Of a stretch of 64,000 bases of DNA, positions 41,054 through 50,254 are shown one piece after another (within the stretch, counting starts at the first letter, position 1; each line of letters starts with the position of its first letter). A program made the translations under genes and the position numbers. Source of the DNA: CAWBOY01 sp963790585 (GTDB lineage: Bacteria; Planctomycetota; Planctomycetia; Gemmatales; Gemmataceae); NCBI GenBank assembly GCA_963790585.1, contig CAWBOY010000007.1, positions 800,602-864,601 on the forward strand, read 5' to 3'. Under the pieces are notes generated by a model that was not told the DNA's origin, ran no database searches, and saw only the letters and a program-made list of their open reading frames with translations.

Positions 41054-42375
41054 GTGATCGCTGCCACCTCTTGCAAACAGACCTCTCGTTTATTCTATTT
41101 CCTTCCGATGGTTCTTCCCCTCCTCACCGGATGTGGGGACCGTGCGTATTCGCCAGCGCTGACCTATCCGACGCGGGCGGATCTGCTTGTAGTCAAACCG
41201 TCGAAGCTCGAAGATTTCTACGCCGACCCACCCGGCCAGCTCGATAAGAGCATCCAGGAGATGGTCGACCGCGCAAAAAAGAGGGCGATCCCGTTGAGGT
41301 TCTCGATCCCAAAACAATTGATGCCGGCAAGCGCCAGCAATTGGCCGCGGCGCTGCAGAGCGTCTTCGGCACCCCCGCGGCTCCGACGATCGCCGTCAAA
41401 GCTGACCATCCGGACAAGGATGAGATCGAAAAAGCTATTAAAGACATCCTCGATGTGGACGACATGTCCAAGGTGAACGAGCGTCTGGCGGCGGGTAGCG
41501 TCGTCTATCGCCGTCAATGTTTGCAATGTCATGGGGTTGCCGGCGATGGCCGTGGGCCGACCGGCGCCTGGGTAAACCCCCATCCGCGCGACTATCGCAC
41601 CGGCGACTTCAAGTTTATCTCCTCTGTTATAGGCGGAGGCAAACCGCGGAAGCCGCGCCGTGAAGATCTAGCCCGCACCTTGCATAAGGGGATCGAAGGC
41701 ACCTCGATGCCATCGTTTGCCTTATTGGCCGAGCAGGATTTCCATGACGTTATCGGTTACGTCATGCACCTGAGCATTCGCGGCCAGGTCGAGTTCGACG
41801 TGATGACCAGGCTCATCAAACAAGTTAGCCTGCTGGGAATCGATGGCGAAGAGGCCGAGACCGCGACGATTGAGACGACAGTCCCTGGTCTGCTCAAGGA
41901 GATCGTGGCCAGCCAGTGGGGCGCATCGAACAAGAGCGTCATCAAGCCGGAGCCGCCGAAGACCAAGGCCAACGACGAAGCCGAGATTACTGGCTCCGTC
42001 CGCCGCGGCTACGATCTGTTCGTGAGCAACAATCAGAACTTCCCCTGCATCGGCTGTCACAAAGATTTCGGCCGGCAAGTCAATTTCAGTTATGACAAAT
42101 GGGGCACGCGCGTCCGACCAAACAACCTGACCGCCGGTGTCTATCGAGGTGGTCGGCGGCCTATCGATCTCTTCTGGCGCATTCGCGGCGGCATCGCCCC
42201 GTCCAATATGTCGGGTATCGCGGAAGTCATCAAGGATGACCAGATTTGGGACGTGGTTGCCTTCCTTCAAGCGTTGCCTTATCCGGCCATGTTGCCGGAG
42301 GATATTCGGCACAAGATCTACGGCGCCGTCCCAGCAGTTGGTGGCCCACCAGACGGCGTGATGAAGGCACATTGA
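41054..42375 (+). CDS. Dihaem cytochrome c lipoprotein of the oxidase cluster (frameshifted)
   Basis: GTG start at 41054 with a GGAGG site eight bases upstream. A lipoprotein signal (MVLPLLTGC) anchors it outside. Within an A-run near 41270 one A is missing (six instead of seven); the sequence continues as EGDPVEVLDPKTIDAGKRQQ. Two haem sites follow, CLQCH near 41520 and CIGCH near 42050, each with downstream Met candidates. Joined length about 440 residues. It stands first in the cox cluster and probably feeds electrons to CuA of subunit II. The homopolymer position points to a sequencing deletion. Confidence 0.85.
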
Positions 42376-42381
42376 TCTCCG

Positions 42382-42442
42382 TATATAGCCCCCGGCTTGC
42401 CGGGGGTTCTTACTTCACCCCCGGCAAGCCGGGGGCTATATA
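42382..42442. repeat. Inverted repeat with 26-base perfect arms, GCCCCCGGCTTGCC family
   Basis: Arms 42382-42407 and 42417-42442, loop of 9 bases, placed between the cytochrome c stop and the ribosome site of coxB. Its stem, rich in G-C, could act as an attenuator or processing site within the cluster. The 9-base loop equals that of the repeat at 40810. Confidence 0.88.
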
Positions 42443-42462
42443 AAATAGGTAGGAGTCGCTAC

Positions 42463-43362
42463 GTGAAGCATATTTGGGCTTTGCTTTTCGGTGTAGTCTT
42501 CCTCGCCGAGCTGGGCATCTTCCTGGTCGCCCCCTACATGGGTTGGTGGATCCCGAAAAACGTCGCCATCCTGGGCGATGAAATCGATGGCCTGTTCAAC
42601 ATCATTCTCGCGCTCACCACGTTCTTCTTCATCCTGACGACCGTCATCCTTATTTTCGCCATGTATCGCTTCGAGACAAAACCCGGTCAAAAGGCGGCGT
42701 ATACACACGGCAACAACCGCCTGGAGATCTTCTGGACTGTTATTCCCGCTGGCATTCTGATTTACATCGCCGTCGCGCAAATCTCCGTGTGGGAGCGGAT
42801 CAAATATCAGAGTAAACTGCCCGCTCCGGATCAAGTCGTCCAGGTGACGGCTCGGCAATGGGAATGGCGCCTACGCTATCCCGCTTCACGCGATACAAAC
42901 GCGGATATCGCTCTTGTCCCAGATGTTCGCGCCGATTGGGGTGAACGCTCCCAGGCCACGGACCTTCATATTCCGAATGAGCTGCACACCTGGAAGGATG
43001 CGAACCTCAAGGTGTATCTGAAGACGCAGGACGTTATCCATAGTTTCTTCCTCCCCAATCTCCGTTTCAAGCAAGACGCCTTGCCCGGCAAGACCATGAC
43101 CTTTTGGCTCAATGTGAAAGAATCGAATACCGAATTCGACGAAAAAACGGGCCTCTGCACCGAACCGAAAGACAAACGCGACGCCTGGGAGATCGCCTGT
43201 GCCGAACTGTGTGGCGCCGGCCATGCTCGAATGAGAGGGCGGCTCTACGTGCATAAAAACAAGGAAGATTATCTCAAATGGCGTGACCACGCCTTTAAGC
43301 TGCAGCAAGAGACGGACGCCACCAAAACGACGCTCGCGCCGAAAGCAGCGAACGGCGGCTGA
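42463..43362 (+). CDS. coxB: Cytochrome c oxidase subunit II
   Basis: GTG start at 42463 (AGGAG seven bases before); the upstream frame runs through the palindrome. Two membrane helices (LLFGVVFLAELGIFLVAPYM, FFFILTTVILIFAMYRF) precede the cupredoxin domain. The CuA site is complete: DVIHSFFLPNLRFKQDALPG and CAELCGAGHARM. The unusual insertion with DEKTGLCTEPKDKRDAWEI sits just before the Cys pair. About 300 residues. It accepts electrons from cytochrome c and passes them to subunit I. Confidence 0.93.
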   Translation: MKHIWALLFGVVFLAELGIFLVAPYMGWWIPKNVAILGDEIDGLFNIILALTTFFFILTTVILIFAMYRFETKPGQKAAYTHGNNRLEIFWTVIPAGILIYIAVAQISVWERIKYQSKLPAPDQVVQVTARQWEWRLRYPASRDTNADIALVPDVRADWGERSQATDLHIPNELHTWKDANLKVYLKTQDVIHSFFLPNLRFKQDALPGKTMTFWLNVKESNTEFDEKTGLCTEPKDKRDAWEIACAELCGAGHARMRGRLYVHKNKEDYLKWRDHAFKLQQETDATKTTLAPKAANGG

Positions 43363-43416
43363 TATTACCGAACGGTTCCCGCAAGACGATCATCCCCCTC
43401 TCCGGTGAGGTTTGTA

Positions 43417-45225
43417 ATGAGTATTAGTCAGACCCATCCCGAAACGCACAGCGCTCACGAACTCGGGTTTCTGCGTAAATACATCTTCTCCGAAGACCAC
43501 AAGATCATCGGCATCCAGTTCCTGTTCACAGGCCTGGTCATGCTCTTTGTCGGCGGCGCCCTGGCGCTGCTCGTTCGACTTCAGCTCGCTTGGCCTGGAT
43601 CGACGTTCCCGATCATTAGCGCCTTTTGGCCGGCTGCCTGGGGCGGCAAGATGGACGAAAACTTCTACAACATGGCGTTCTCCATGCACGCCTCGGTGAT
43701 GATCTTTTTCGTCATCATTCCGTGGTTGACGGGCGCTTTCGGCAACTACTTGATTCCGCTCATGATTGGAGCGCCCGATATGGCGTTCCCCAAGCTCAAC
43801 ATGATGTCCTACTGGTTCATGTGGCCTGCAATCTTCGTCATCTGCGCCAGCTTCTTTGTCGACGGCGGTGCCGCCGCGTCTGGATGGACCTCGTATGCGA
43901 CTCTCGCAAGCGCGGCCATGCCGAATGGCCAGGGCATCAATTCGCCCGTCGCCCCGAATTCGGGCCTGGGCCAGGTGCTCTGGCTGGTCGCCCTACTTTT
44001 CGTCGGCATCTCGTCAATGATGGGCTCCGTCAATTACATCACGACCATCGTCAACATGCGTTCTCCCGGCATGACACTGTTCCGCATGCCGATGACAATT
44101 TGGGCCATGTTCATTACTGCCATCCTCCAGGCGACGGCACTGCCCGTGCTGACAGTAGCGCTCATCCTGCAATTGCTCGATAAGACCATTGGCACCTGTT
44201 TCTTCTTGCCGCCAGCCGGCTTATCAATGGGCAACTGGCAGTCGGCCCCCGGCGGCGGCCAACCGCTGTTGTGGCAACATCTGTTTTGGTTTTATTCGCA
44301 CCCCGCCGTTTACATCATGATTCTGCCGGCGATGGGTATGGTCTCCGACATCATCTCGACTTTCGCACGCAAGCCGCTTTTCGGCTATCGCCCGATGGTT
44401 TATGCCATCGCCGGCATCGCTGGTCTTGGCTTCATCGTCTGGGGCCATCACATGTTCCAGAGCGGTATGGACCCACGCCTCGGCACAGGTTTCATGCTCG
44501 CCACGATCATGATCGCCCTACCCTCCGCCGTGAAGGTCTTTAATTGGCTCGGCACGGCCTGGGGATCGAACATCCAATACACAACCGCCATGCTCAACGC
44601 CTTGGCGTTCGTGGCCATGTTCGTCATTGGCGGCTTGAGCGGTATTTTCATGGCGGCCACGCCGGTGGACATCTACTTCCACGACACCTACTTTATCGTC
44701 GGCCATATTCATTACGTGCTGTTCATGAGCAGCATCTTCGGCATCTTTGCCGGCATCTATTTCTGGTTCCCGAAGATGTTCGGCCGGATGATGAACGAGA
44801 ACATGGGCAAGACCCACTTTTTCCTGACGTTCCTTTTCGCCAACTGCACGTTCTACCCGATGCACATCGTCGGCCTGGGCGGCATGGCGCGACGCTATTA
44901 TGACCACACGCAGTTTTCCACCTGGCAAGACCTCCAGCCGCTGAACCAGTTCATGACAGTGAGCGCCATATTGCTTGGCTTCACGCAGTTCATCTTCGTG
45001 GCAAATATCTTCTACAGCCTTTTCCGCGGCCCGAAGGCGGAACGTAACCCCTGGCATTGCAACAGCCTCGAATGGTTCGCCCCGTCGCCGCCGCCGCACG
45101 GCAACTTCGACACGCCGCCGATTGTGTACCATGGCCCCTATGAATATAGTGTGCCCGGCATGGATACCGATTATTTGCCGCAGACGACGCCGTTGCCGTC
45201 CGGCGTGCATTTGGGCGGGCATTGA
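43417..45225 (+). CDS. coxA: Cytochrome c oxidase subunit I (A2-type haem-copper oxidase)
   Basis: Start MSISQTHPETHSAHELGF at 43417 behind GAGG; a GTG four codons earlier is an alternative. About 602 residues with 12 or more helices. Haem and CuB ligands are present: SMHASVMIFF, LFWFYSHPAVYIMILP, WGHHMF and VGHIHYVLF. The YSHPAVY form, instead of GHPEVY with its glutamate, places it in the A2 group, where a Tyr-Ser pair replaces the proton-gating Glu. FGNYLIPLMIGAPDMAFPKL contains the D-channel entrance. Terminal oxidase core, in the cytoplasmic membrane. Confidence 0.95.
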   Translation: MSISQTHPETHSAHELGFLRKYIFSEDHKIIGIQFLFTGLVMLFVGGALALLVRLQLAWPGSTFPIISAFWPAAWGGKMDENFYNMAFSMHASVMIFFVIIPWLTGAFGNYLIPLMIGAPDMAFPKLNMMSYWFMWPAIFVICASFFVDGGAAASGWTSYATLASAAMPNGQGINSPVAPNSGLGQVLWLVALLFVGISSMMGSVNYITTIVNMRSPGMTLFRMPMTIWAMFITAILQATALPVLTVALILQLLDKTIGTCFFLPPAGLSMGNWQSAPGGGQPLLWQHLFWFYSHPAVYIMILPAMGMVSDIISTFARKPLFGYRPMVYAIAGIAGLGFIVWGHHMFQSGMDPRLGTGFMLATIMIALPSAVKVFNWLGTAWGSNIQYTTAMLNALAFVAMFVIGGLSGIFMAATPVDIYFHDTYFIVGHIHYVLFMSSIFGIFAGIYFWFPKMFGRMMNENMGKTHFFLTFLFANCTFYPMHIVGLGGMARRYYDHTQFSTWQDLQPLNQFMTVSAILLGFTQFIFVANIFYSLFRGPKAERNPWHCNSLEWFAPSPPPHGNFDTPPIVYHGPYEYSVPGMDTDYLPQTTPLPSGVHLGGH

Positions 45226-45264
45226 GTTTGAGTCAGAGTTATCCGCTCTAAGCGCCGATGACTC

Positions 45265-45292
45265 ACCAGCCCCAAGCGCAAGCGCGGGGTTC
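45265..45292. repeat. Single CCAGCCCCAAGCGC-family unit
   Basis: One half-element of the family with 44-base arms at 40810, here in the coxA-ctaA gap. No second arm is seen, so it may be a decayed REP. Confidence 0.7.
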
Positions 45293-45333
45293 TTTGATTC
45301 GGAACCCGCAACCTCCAGATACGAGACACCTAC

Positions 45334-46293
45334 GTGACCGGTCCCCAAGCTCCTCCACCCGCGCCGCCCTGGCTGCATGGATGGGCGATATTAACCCTCT
45401 GTTTAGCCCTCCCTCTCGTGCTTCTCGGCGCGGAAGTGACCACCAAAGATGTGGGCATGGTCGATCCCGTGGGCTTTTACTGGTTCTGGGATTTGATAGT
45501 TGAGTTTTTTCGGCGCAGCGGCTTGGGCATTCTGATCGAGTACGGCCATCGCATCGTGGCTTGGCTCGTCGGTTTCTGCACTATCGTTCTTGCGGTTGGG
45601 TTGGCTTTTACCTCGCCCAAGCCAATTGTCCGAAGGCTGGGCTGGGCCGCGATGCTGGCTGTCGGCGCTCAAGGAATTCTCGGCAAATACCGAGTCGATC
45701 TCAATGCGATCTTTGGTCGTAACCTGGCTCTCTTTCATGGCCTTTTCGCACAGTTGGTCCTTGCGACATTCGTCAGCCTGGTTTTGCTTACTTCGCGCGG
45801 CTGGTGGGAACCAATGAACTCCAAAGCAGATAACCCATCGCTGCGTTGCCTGACCTTGTCGATGACCCTGCTGGTTTACCTCCAGATAGTCTTCGGCGCC
45901 TTTATTCGGCATTTTCAGGATCCCATCGCGCAGCGGCTGCACGTGTTGGTCTCGTTTCTTGTCGCGGCACTCGTGCTTTTGGTGGTTCGACAAATCAATG
46001 TTGAGCATAAGGCCGAGTTGAGTCTAAGGAGAACTTCCTGGCTCTTACTTGGCCTTCTGGTCGTCCAAGTGAGCTTAGGTGTCGAAGCCTGGTTGCGTCG
46101 CTTCGGCTCTGGCGTACCAATCGATTTACAAACGAATGACCTTGGCCGCGATCTGGCGCGGACGGGGCATTTCGTGGTGGGAGCGGCCCTATTCGTGACT
46201 TCGGTGAGCATGGCCTTGTTGACCTGTCGGCCGGAAATACAGGACGAACGCATGCCAACGTTCGGGACGTCGACAATGGGGGGTGCCGCATGA
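45334..46293 (+). CDS. ctaA: Haem A synthase (COX15/CtaA)
   Basis: GTG start at 45334 (MTGPQAPPPAPPWLHGWAIL). About 319 residues with eight hydrophobic helices. Four conserved His positions for haem ligation are visible: EYGHRIVAWL, LFHGLFAQL, RLHVLVSFL and RTGHFVVGA. The enzyme oxidises haem O to haem A needed by subunit I. Its stop overlaps the ctaB start as ATGA, so both are coupled. Confidence 0.9.
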   Translation: MTGPQAPPPAPPWLHGWAILTLCLALPLVLLGAEVTTKDVGMVDPVGFYWFWDLIVEFFRRSGLGILIEYGHRIVAWLVGFCTIVLAVGLAFTSPKPIVRRLGWAAMLAVGAQGILGKYRVDLNAIFGRNLALFHGLFAQLVLATFVSLVLLTSRGWWEPMNSKADNPSLRCLTLSMTLLVYLQIVFGAFIRHFQDPIAQRLHVLVSFLVAALVLLVVRQINVEHKAELSLRRTSWLLLGLLVVQVSLGVEAWLRRFGSGVPIDLQTNDLGRDLARTGHFVVGAALFVTSVSMALLTCRPEIQDERMPTFGTSTMGGAA

Positions 46294-47220
46294 AAGCCGC
46301 CACCCTTTGTGCCGCTCCTCCTACTGAGCCGATCGTCGAATTAACCCGCGCGGTTTCTTGATTACATCGAGCTGACCAAACCGCGCATCGCGGTGCTCGT
46401 CTTATTTACGGTCGCTTCCGGCGCCTTGCTGGCCGCCGGCTCGAAGGTCAACGGCTTGCTTGTAATCAACGCCGTCTTGGGGACGGCCCTGGTCGCCGGC
46501 GGGGCCAGCGCGCTCAACATGCTGATCGAGCGCAAACGCGACGCGCGGATGCGGCGCACGGAAAATCGTCCGCTACCCGCTGGCCGCCTCCAACCTCTCG
46601 AAGTGTTGCTGTTCGGCCTGGCTCTCGGCATTATAGGTGTGGTCTATCTTGCTTTGGCATTGCCGACGCCTTATGCGGCCATTGTCGCGGCCATTACCTT
46701 TATCTGGTATGTCTGCCTTTATACGCCGCTCAAGCCCTATACCACCCTCAACACGCTGGTCGGCGCTGTGCCTGGCGCTTTGCCACCCGTCATTGGTTAT
46801 GTTGCGGCACGCGGGTCGGTGACGATGGAGACTTTGGCGCTCTTTTTAATCGTCTTCGTTTGGCAGCTCCCGCATTTTTTGGCCATCGCCTGGATCTATC
46901 GCGACGATTATGCCCGCGCCGGCCACCGCATGGTTCCGGTCGTCGATCCCGACGGCCGACGCACCGGCTTTCAGATGATCGCCTACTGTCTGCTGCTTTT
47001 GCCCGTGAGTTTGATGCCGCTCGGCCTCAACGTGGCTCACAGTTTTTATCTGGTAGGCGCGCTGTTGTTAGGCTTCGCCTTTTTGCGCAGCGCCTGGGTT
47101 TTTAGCCGGCTTCGTTCTGTCGCCGCGGCCCGCTCGGTGTTGCGTTTGTCTTTGGTTTACTTGCCCGGATTGCTCGTCGTGCTTATGCTCGACGGAGCGA
47201 TTCATTGGCTGCTTAGTTGA
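46290..47220 (+). CDS. ctaB: Protohaem IX farnesyltransferase (frameshifted)
   Basis: The true start is the ATG at 46290, which overlaps the ctaA stop. The first residues (MKAATLCAAPPTEPIVELT) lose frame near 46345 because of one surplus C; the sequence continues RFLDYIELTKPRIAVLVLFT. UbiA-family motifs are intact: NMLIERKRDARMRRTENRPL and the second Asp-rich loop YRDDYARAGHRM. It makes haem O from haem B, the step before CtaA. Internal ATG 46393 would cut off the first helix, so the frameshift is probably a sequencing error. Confidence 0.9.
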
Positions 47221-47246
47221 CACAGAAACCTCTACGGGTCACGATC

Positions 47247-48263
47247 ATGAGCCATCCGACGACTCAGGAAGTAAAGCCGCTGAACATGGGCCTGCCGATG
47301 CCCAACGGCAAGTTGGCCATCTGGATGTTCCTGGTCACGGAGATCATGTTCTTCACGGCCATCATCGGCACTTACGTCATCCTGCGTAACGGCACGCCGA
47401 AACAGTCGGTCCATGCCTGGCCGACGCCCCATCAGGTACACTTGGTTGAGTGGATCGGCGCGTTCAACACTTTCGTGCTGATTCTTAGTAGCTTGACGGT
47501 CGTCCTCGCCCACCACGCAGCGCACAAGCGCGACTTCAAACTGGCGACCAACTATATCGCGGCCACGCTCCTCCTGGGTATCGTTTTCCTGCTAGTAAAA
47601 GGGTACGAGTACAGCTCCAAATTCGCCCACGATATCCTCCCTGGTCGCATCGGCGAGGCTTTGCCCAACTCGAATAAACCGGGTAAACCTCAAGAAGCGC
47701 GACAGATGTATTTGGACACGATTCACCGCGACAAGCAGTTCCACTATGTCGGAATGCAATATGTCGATCGCGTTCGTGGCCAAATCGAAAAGATCATTCT
47801 GAAGTCAGCCGGCAAAGACAAAATGTCCGATCTAACAGCTGAGGAGATGGAGAAGAAGGCCCCCTATATTGTCGAGTGCTACCATCTCTATCAAGCGATC
47901 AGCGACCCCAAGAAGAAGGAAGGAGCCAAGCCCGACGACATCTTCGTCGCCGCCATGACTCCCGCCGAAGTCGGCGAGAAGGTCAACCACATCCTGCATG
48001 AGGCCGAGGAGAAGGGCGAGACCCTTTATATCGCCCCGGCCATTCCCTTCGGCAACCTGTGGGCCTCTTGCTACTTCGCTATGACAGGGTTCCATGCCTT
48101 GCACGTCCTCGGCGGGTTGGTCATCTTTGCCTGGGTTGTTTGGGTTGGCATGCGTGGCAAGCTCGGACCGCAACACGAGCTGTTCCTCGAGTTGACCGGC
48201 CTTTATTGGCACTTTGTCGATGTCGTATGGATCTTCCTGTTCCCGTTGTTGTACCTTGTTTGA
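47247..48263 (+). CDS. coxC: Cytochrome c oxidase subunit III with large soluble insertion
   Basis: From the ATG at 47247 (MSHPTTQEVKPLNMGLPMP) the protein has 338 residues, far above the usual 200 or so. The helices of subunit III are recognisable (MFLVTEIMFFTAIIGTYVI, FLLVKGYEYSSKF, NLWASCYFAMTGFHALHVLG, GLYWHFVDVVWIFLFPLLY). Between YEYSSKF and LYIAPAIPFGNLW an insertion of about 120 mostly charged residues (ARQMYLDTIHRDKQFHYVG, DLTAEEMEKKAPYIVECYH) faces one side of the membrane. An earlier TTG at 47217 is less likely. Confidence 0.9.
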   Translation: MSHPTTQEVKPLNMGLPMPNGKLAIWMFLVTEIMFFTAIIGTYVILRNGTPKQSVHAWPTPHQVHLVEWIGAFNTFVLILSSLTVVLAHHAAHKRDFKLATNYIAATLLLGIVFLLVKGYEYSSKFAHDILPGRIGEALPNSNKPGKPQEARQMYLDTIHRDKQFHYVGMQYVDRVRGQIEKIILKSAGKDKMSDLTAEEMEKKAPYIVECYHLYQAISDPKKKEGAKPDDIFVAAMTPAEVGEKVNHILHEAEEKGETLYIAPAIPFGNLWASCYFAMTGFHALHVLGGLVIFAWVVWVGMRGKLGPQHELFLELTGLYWHFVDVVWIFLFPLLYLV

Positions 48264-48300
48264 TCCGAGTCACACTCCCGCGCGAATGGAGTTGTACCCT

Positions 48301-48633
48301 ATGAATAAGTCCGATATCGATACGTACTCCGGCGACCACGCTGGACCTCCAGTTCAGGTTTACTACGGCATCGCCATCGCCTTGGCGGTGTTCACGATGT
48401 CGTCGTTTCTCATCAACATGCTGGTGACCGGTCACTTCTTCACGCCTGTCCTCGGCTTCGTGCTGATCCTCAGCGTCGCCTGCTGCAAGGCGGTCCTTGT
48501 CGGCGCTTATTTCATGCACCTGAAGTACGAGTGGGGCAAACTCTACTTTCTTATCATTCCGGTGTTCATCCTGGGCGTCATGATGATGATTGTGCTTCTG
48601 CCCGACATCGTTTTCGCCTGGTCCCCGAAATGA
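48301..48633 (+). CDS. coxD: Cytochrome c oxidase subunit IV (prokaryotic type)
   Basis: A 110-residue protein with three membrane helices, including ACCKAVLVGAYFMHLKYEW, the signature of the COX4_pro family. It is the last structural subunit. Its stop overlaps the SCO start as ATGA. ATG at 48301; an upstream in-frame extension overlaps coxC and is unlikely. Confidence 0.85.
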   Translation: MNKSDIDTYSGDHAGPPVQVYYGIAIALAVFTMSSFLINMLVTGHFFTPVLGFVLILSVACCKAVLVGAYFMHLKYEWGKLYFLIIPVFILGVMMMIVLLPDIVFAWSPK

Positions 48634-49433
48634 AGACGCGCGACGAATTGTTTAGCCGCGAGCCGGAAGGGGATCAGCTCCCCGTTGTGGAACGGTCTCC
48701 TGACCGTTCCACCAAACATGAGCCAAGTGGAACGGTCAGGAGACCGTTCCACAACAGCAGGGAGAGATCGTTCCACAACGGGGGGCTATTCAACAGCGCT
48801 ACCCCTCGAGTCACGGTTAAAAAATTCGTCTTGATTACGATTCTCCTCGCAGGCTGCTCCAATCAGCGTCCTACCTCGTCCGCCTCCGATTTCTCCCCCT
48901 TACCGCTGCCAGATTTCGCGTTGACCGAACGCAGCGGACGAACGATCCAAAAGTCCGACCTGCTTGGCAAGGTTTGGGTCGCCTGCTTTGTCTTCACGCG
49001 CTGTAATGGCCCGTGCCCGTCCGTCTCGAGCACAATAGCGCGACTGCAACACGAACTCCGCGATCTCCCGGATTTTCGCCTGGTCACCATCACCGTAGAT
49101 CCCGACCGCGATCAATTGAAAGACCTCAACGACTACGCCAACAATCGCCAGGCTGATCCGGAACGCTGGCTCTTTCTGACTGGCCCCAAGGCCGACATCG
49201 ATAGACTAATGAAAGAAGGCTTTCACGTCGGCATCGAGCGCGGCGTCGGCGACAAGGGTGAGGCGAACATCGATCACAGCCCGAGACTTGTTCTTGTCGA
49301 TAAGAAGGGCCAAGTGCGCGGCTATTTCAAAGGCTTTCTCGATCCCGAGATGCCCGACGGCGAAAAACAATACGAAGAGGGACTGAATCATCTTCGTGAG
49401 CAGGTCGCCGAATTGCTTCGTGAGAAACCATGA
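48630..49433 (+). CDS. SCO1/SenC-type copper chaperone lipoprotein with repeat-derived N-terminus
   Basis: The ATG at 48630 overlaps the coxD stop. About 45 codons later comes the lipoprotein signal (VKKFVLITILLAGC). The thioredoxin fold has the copper site CNGPC and the third ligand in NIDHSPRLVLVD. SCO proteins load CuA of subunit II. The region between the start and the signal peptide translates a palindrome (48684-48755), giving an odd leader VERSPDRSTKHEPSGTVRRP. No other start codon lies near the signal peptide, so either this leader is translated or the start is non-standard. Confidence 0.85.
   Translation: MKTRDELFSREPEGDQLPVVERSPDRSTKHEPSGTVRRPFHNSRERSFHNGGLFNSATPRVTVKKFVLITILLAGCSNQRPTSSASDFSPLPLPDFALTERSGRTIQKSDLLGKVWVACFVFTRCNGPCPSVSSTIARLQHELRDLPDFRLVTITVDPDRDQLKDLNDYANNRQADPERWLFLTGPKADIDRLMKEGFHVGIERGVGDKGEANIDHSPRLVLVDKKGQVRGYFKGFLDPEMPDGEKQYEEGLNHLREQVAELLREKP
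48684..48755. repeat. Inverted repeat with 29-base arms inside the SCO gene
   Basis: Arms 48684-48712 and 48727-48755 (core GTGGAACGGTCTCCTGACCG), loop of 14 bases. A further outer piece, CGTTCCACAACGGGG at 48769-48783, pairs with 48680-48694, so the element is nested. It sits in frame in the N-terminal region of the SCO reading frame. Confidence 0.88.
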
Positions 49434-49885
49434 TTCCACCGGACGCCTTTCCCGCGCTAAACGCCGGACTCAACGCGGCAAGCGGCGTGTTGATCGTTCT
49501 TGGCTATCTCGCCATTCGCCGCCGCGCCGTCAATGTCCACGTAACGTGCATGATCTCGGCGTTGATCGTGTCCGCGATATTTCTGACCTCGTATCTCTAC
49601 TTTCACATCGTCATCAAGGGCGGCAAGCCAACGAGTTTTCAGGAACAGGCGCCCGACGCCCCTGACTGGGTCCGCTATCTTTATTTCGCCATCCTCGGCA
49701 CACATACGATTCTCGCCGCCGCGACCGCTCCGCTCGCTCTGACGACGGCCTATCTCGGCCTACGCAATCGCCTGGCGCGCCACGTCTGGTTGGCCCGCTG
49801 GACGCTACCGATTTGGCTCTATGTTTCCGTGACGGGAGTCGTCGTTTATTGGATGCTCTATCGCCTCTATCCAACGGCGGGATAG
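49430..49885 (+). CDS. DUF420 membrane protein
   Basis: A 151-residue protein with four helices. Conserved His positions (TCMISALIVSAIFLTSYLYF with preceding VNVHV, then LGTHTILAA) fit DUF420, related to CtaM-like assembly factors needed for mature oxidase. Its ATG overlaps the SCO stop. It is the last clear member of the oxidase operon. A role in assembly is inferred from family and location. Confidence 0.85.
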   Translation: MIPPDAFPALNAGLNAASGVLIVLGYLAIRRRAVNVHVTCMISALIVSAIFLTSYLYFHIVIKGGKPTSFQEQAPDAPDWVRYLYFAILGTHTILAAATAPLALTTAYLGLRNRLARHVWLARWTLPIWLYVSVTGVVVYWMLYRLYPTAG

Positions 49886-49909
49886 AATGCCACGATAAGG
49901 GAGGTTTCT

Positions 49910-50254
49910 ATGCGCTGGTCTTCGCTGTTACTCTCGCTCGTCGTCGTCCTGTGTGTTCAAGGTTCGCTCCGCGCTTGTCCGATGTGTGCCGAAGCGGTCA
50001 CGCAGACGACGGGCGCTGATGAGGCCGACCAATTCCGCGAAGCCGAAGCGTATAACCTCAGCATCTATCTCATGGTGTTCATGCCCTATTCTTTAGTCGG
50101 GACCGTCGGCTACTTCGTGTATCGCGGCCTGCATCAGAAAGCCCAACTTGCGCAGCTCTCGGACGATGCGAGCGCGATGGCCCCATCAGGAGGTCTCTCA
50201 TGTCCGCCTCCATCAACCGGCGTCATTTCGTTGCCGGCGCCACCAGCGCTGTAG
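49910..50254 (+). CDS. Small secreted membrane protein of the oxidase cluster
   Basis: A 114-residue protein with a signal peptide (MRWSSLLLSLVVVLCVQGS), then ACPMCAEAV with a CxxC that could bind copper or form a disulfide, and one transmembrane helix (YLMVFMPYSLVGTVGYFVY). The gene overlaps the next start by 55 bases. Similar short CPMC-type proteins occur after cox genes in planctomycetes. Function unknown. Confidence 0.7.
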   Translation: MRWSSLLLSLVVVLCVQGSLRACPMCAEAVTQTTGADEADQFREAEAYNLSIYLMVFMPYSLVGTVGYFVYRGLHQKAQLAQLSDDASAMAPSGGLSCPPPSTGVISLPAPPAL

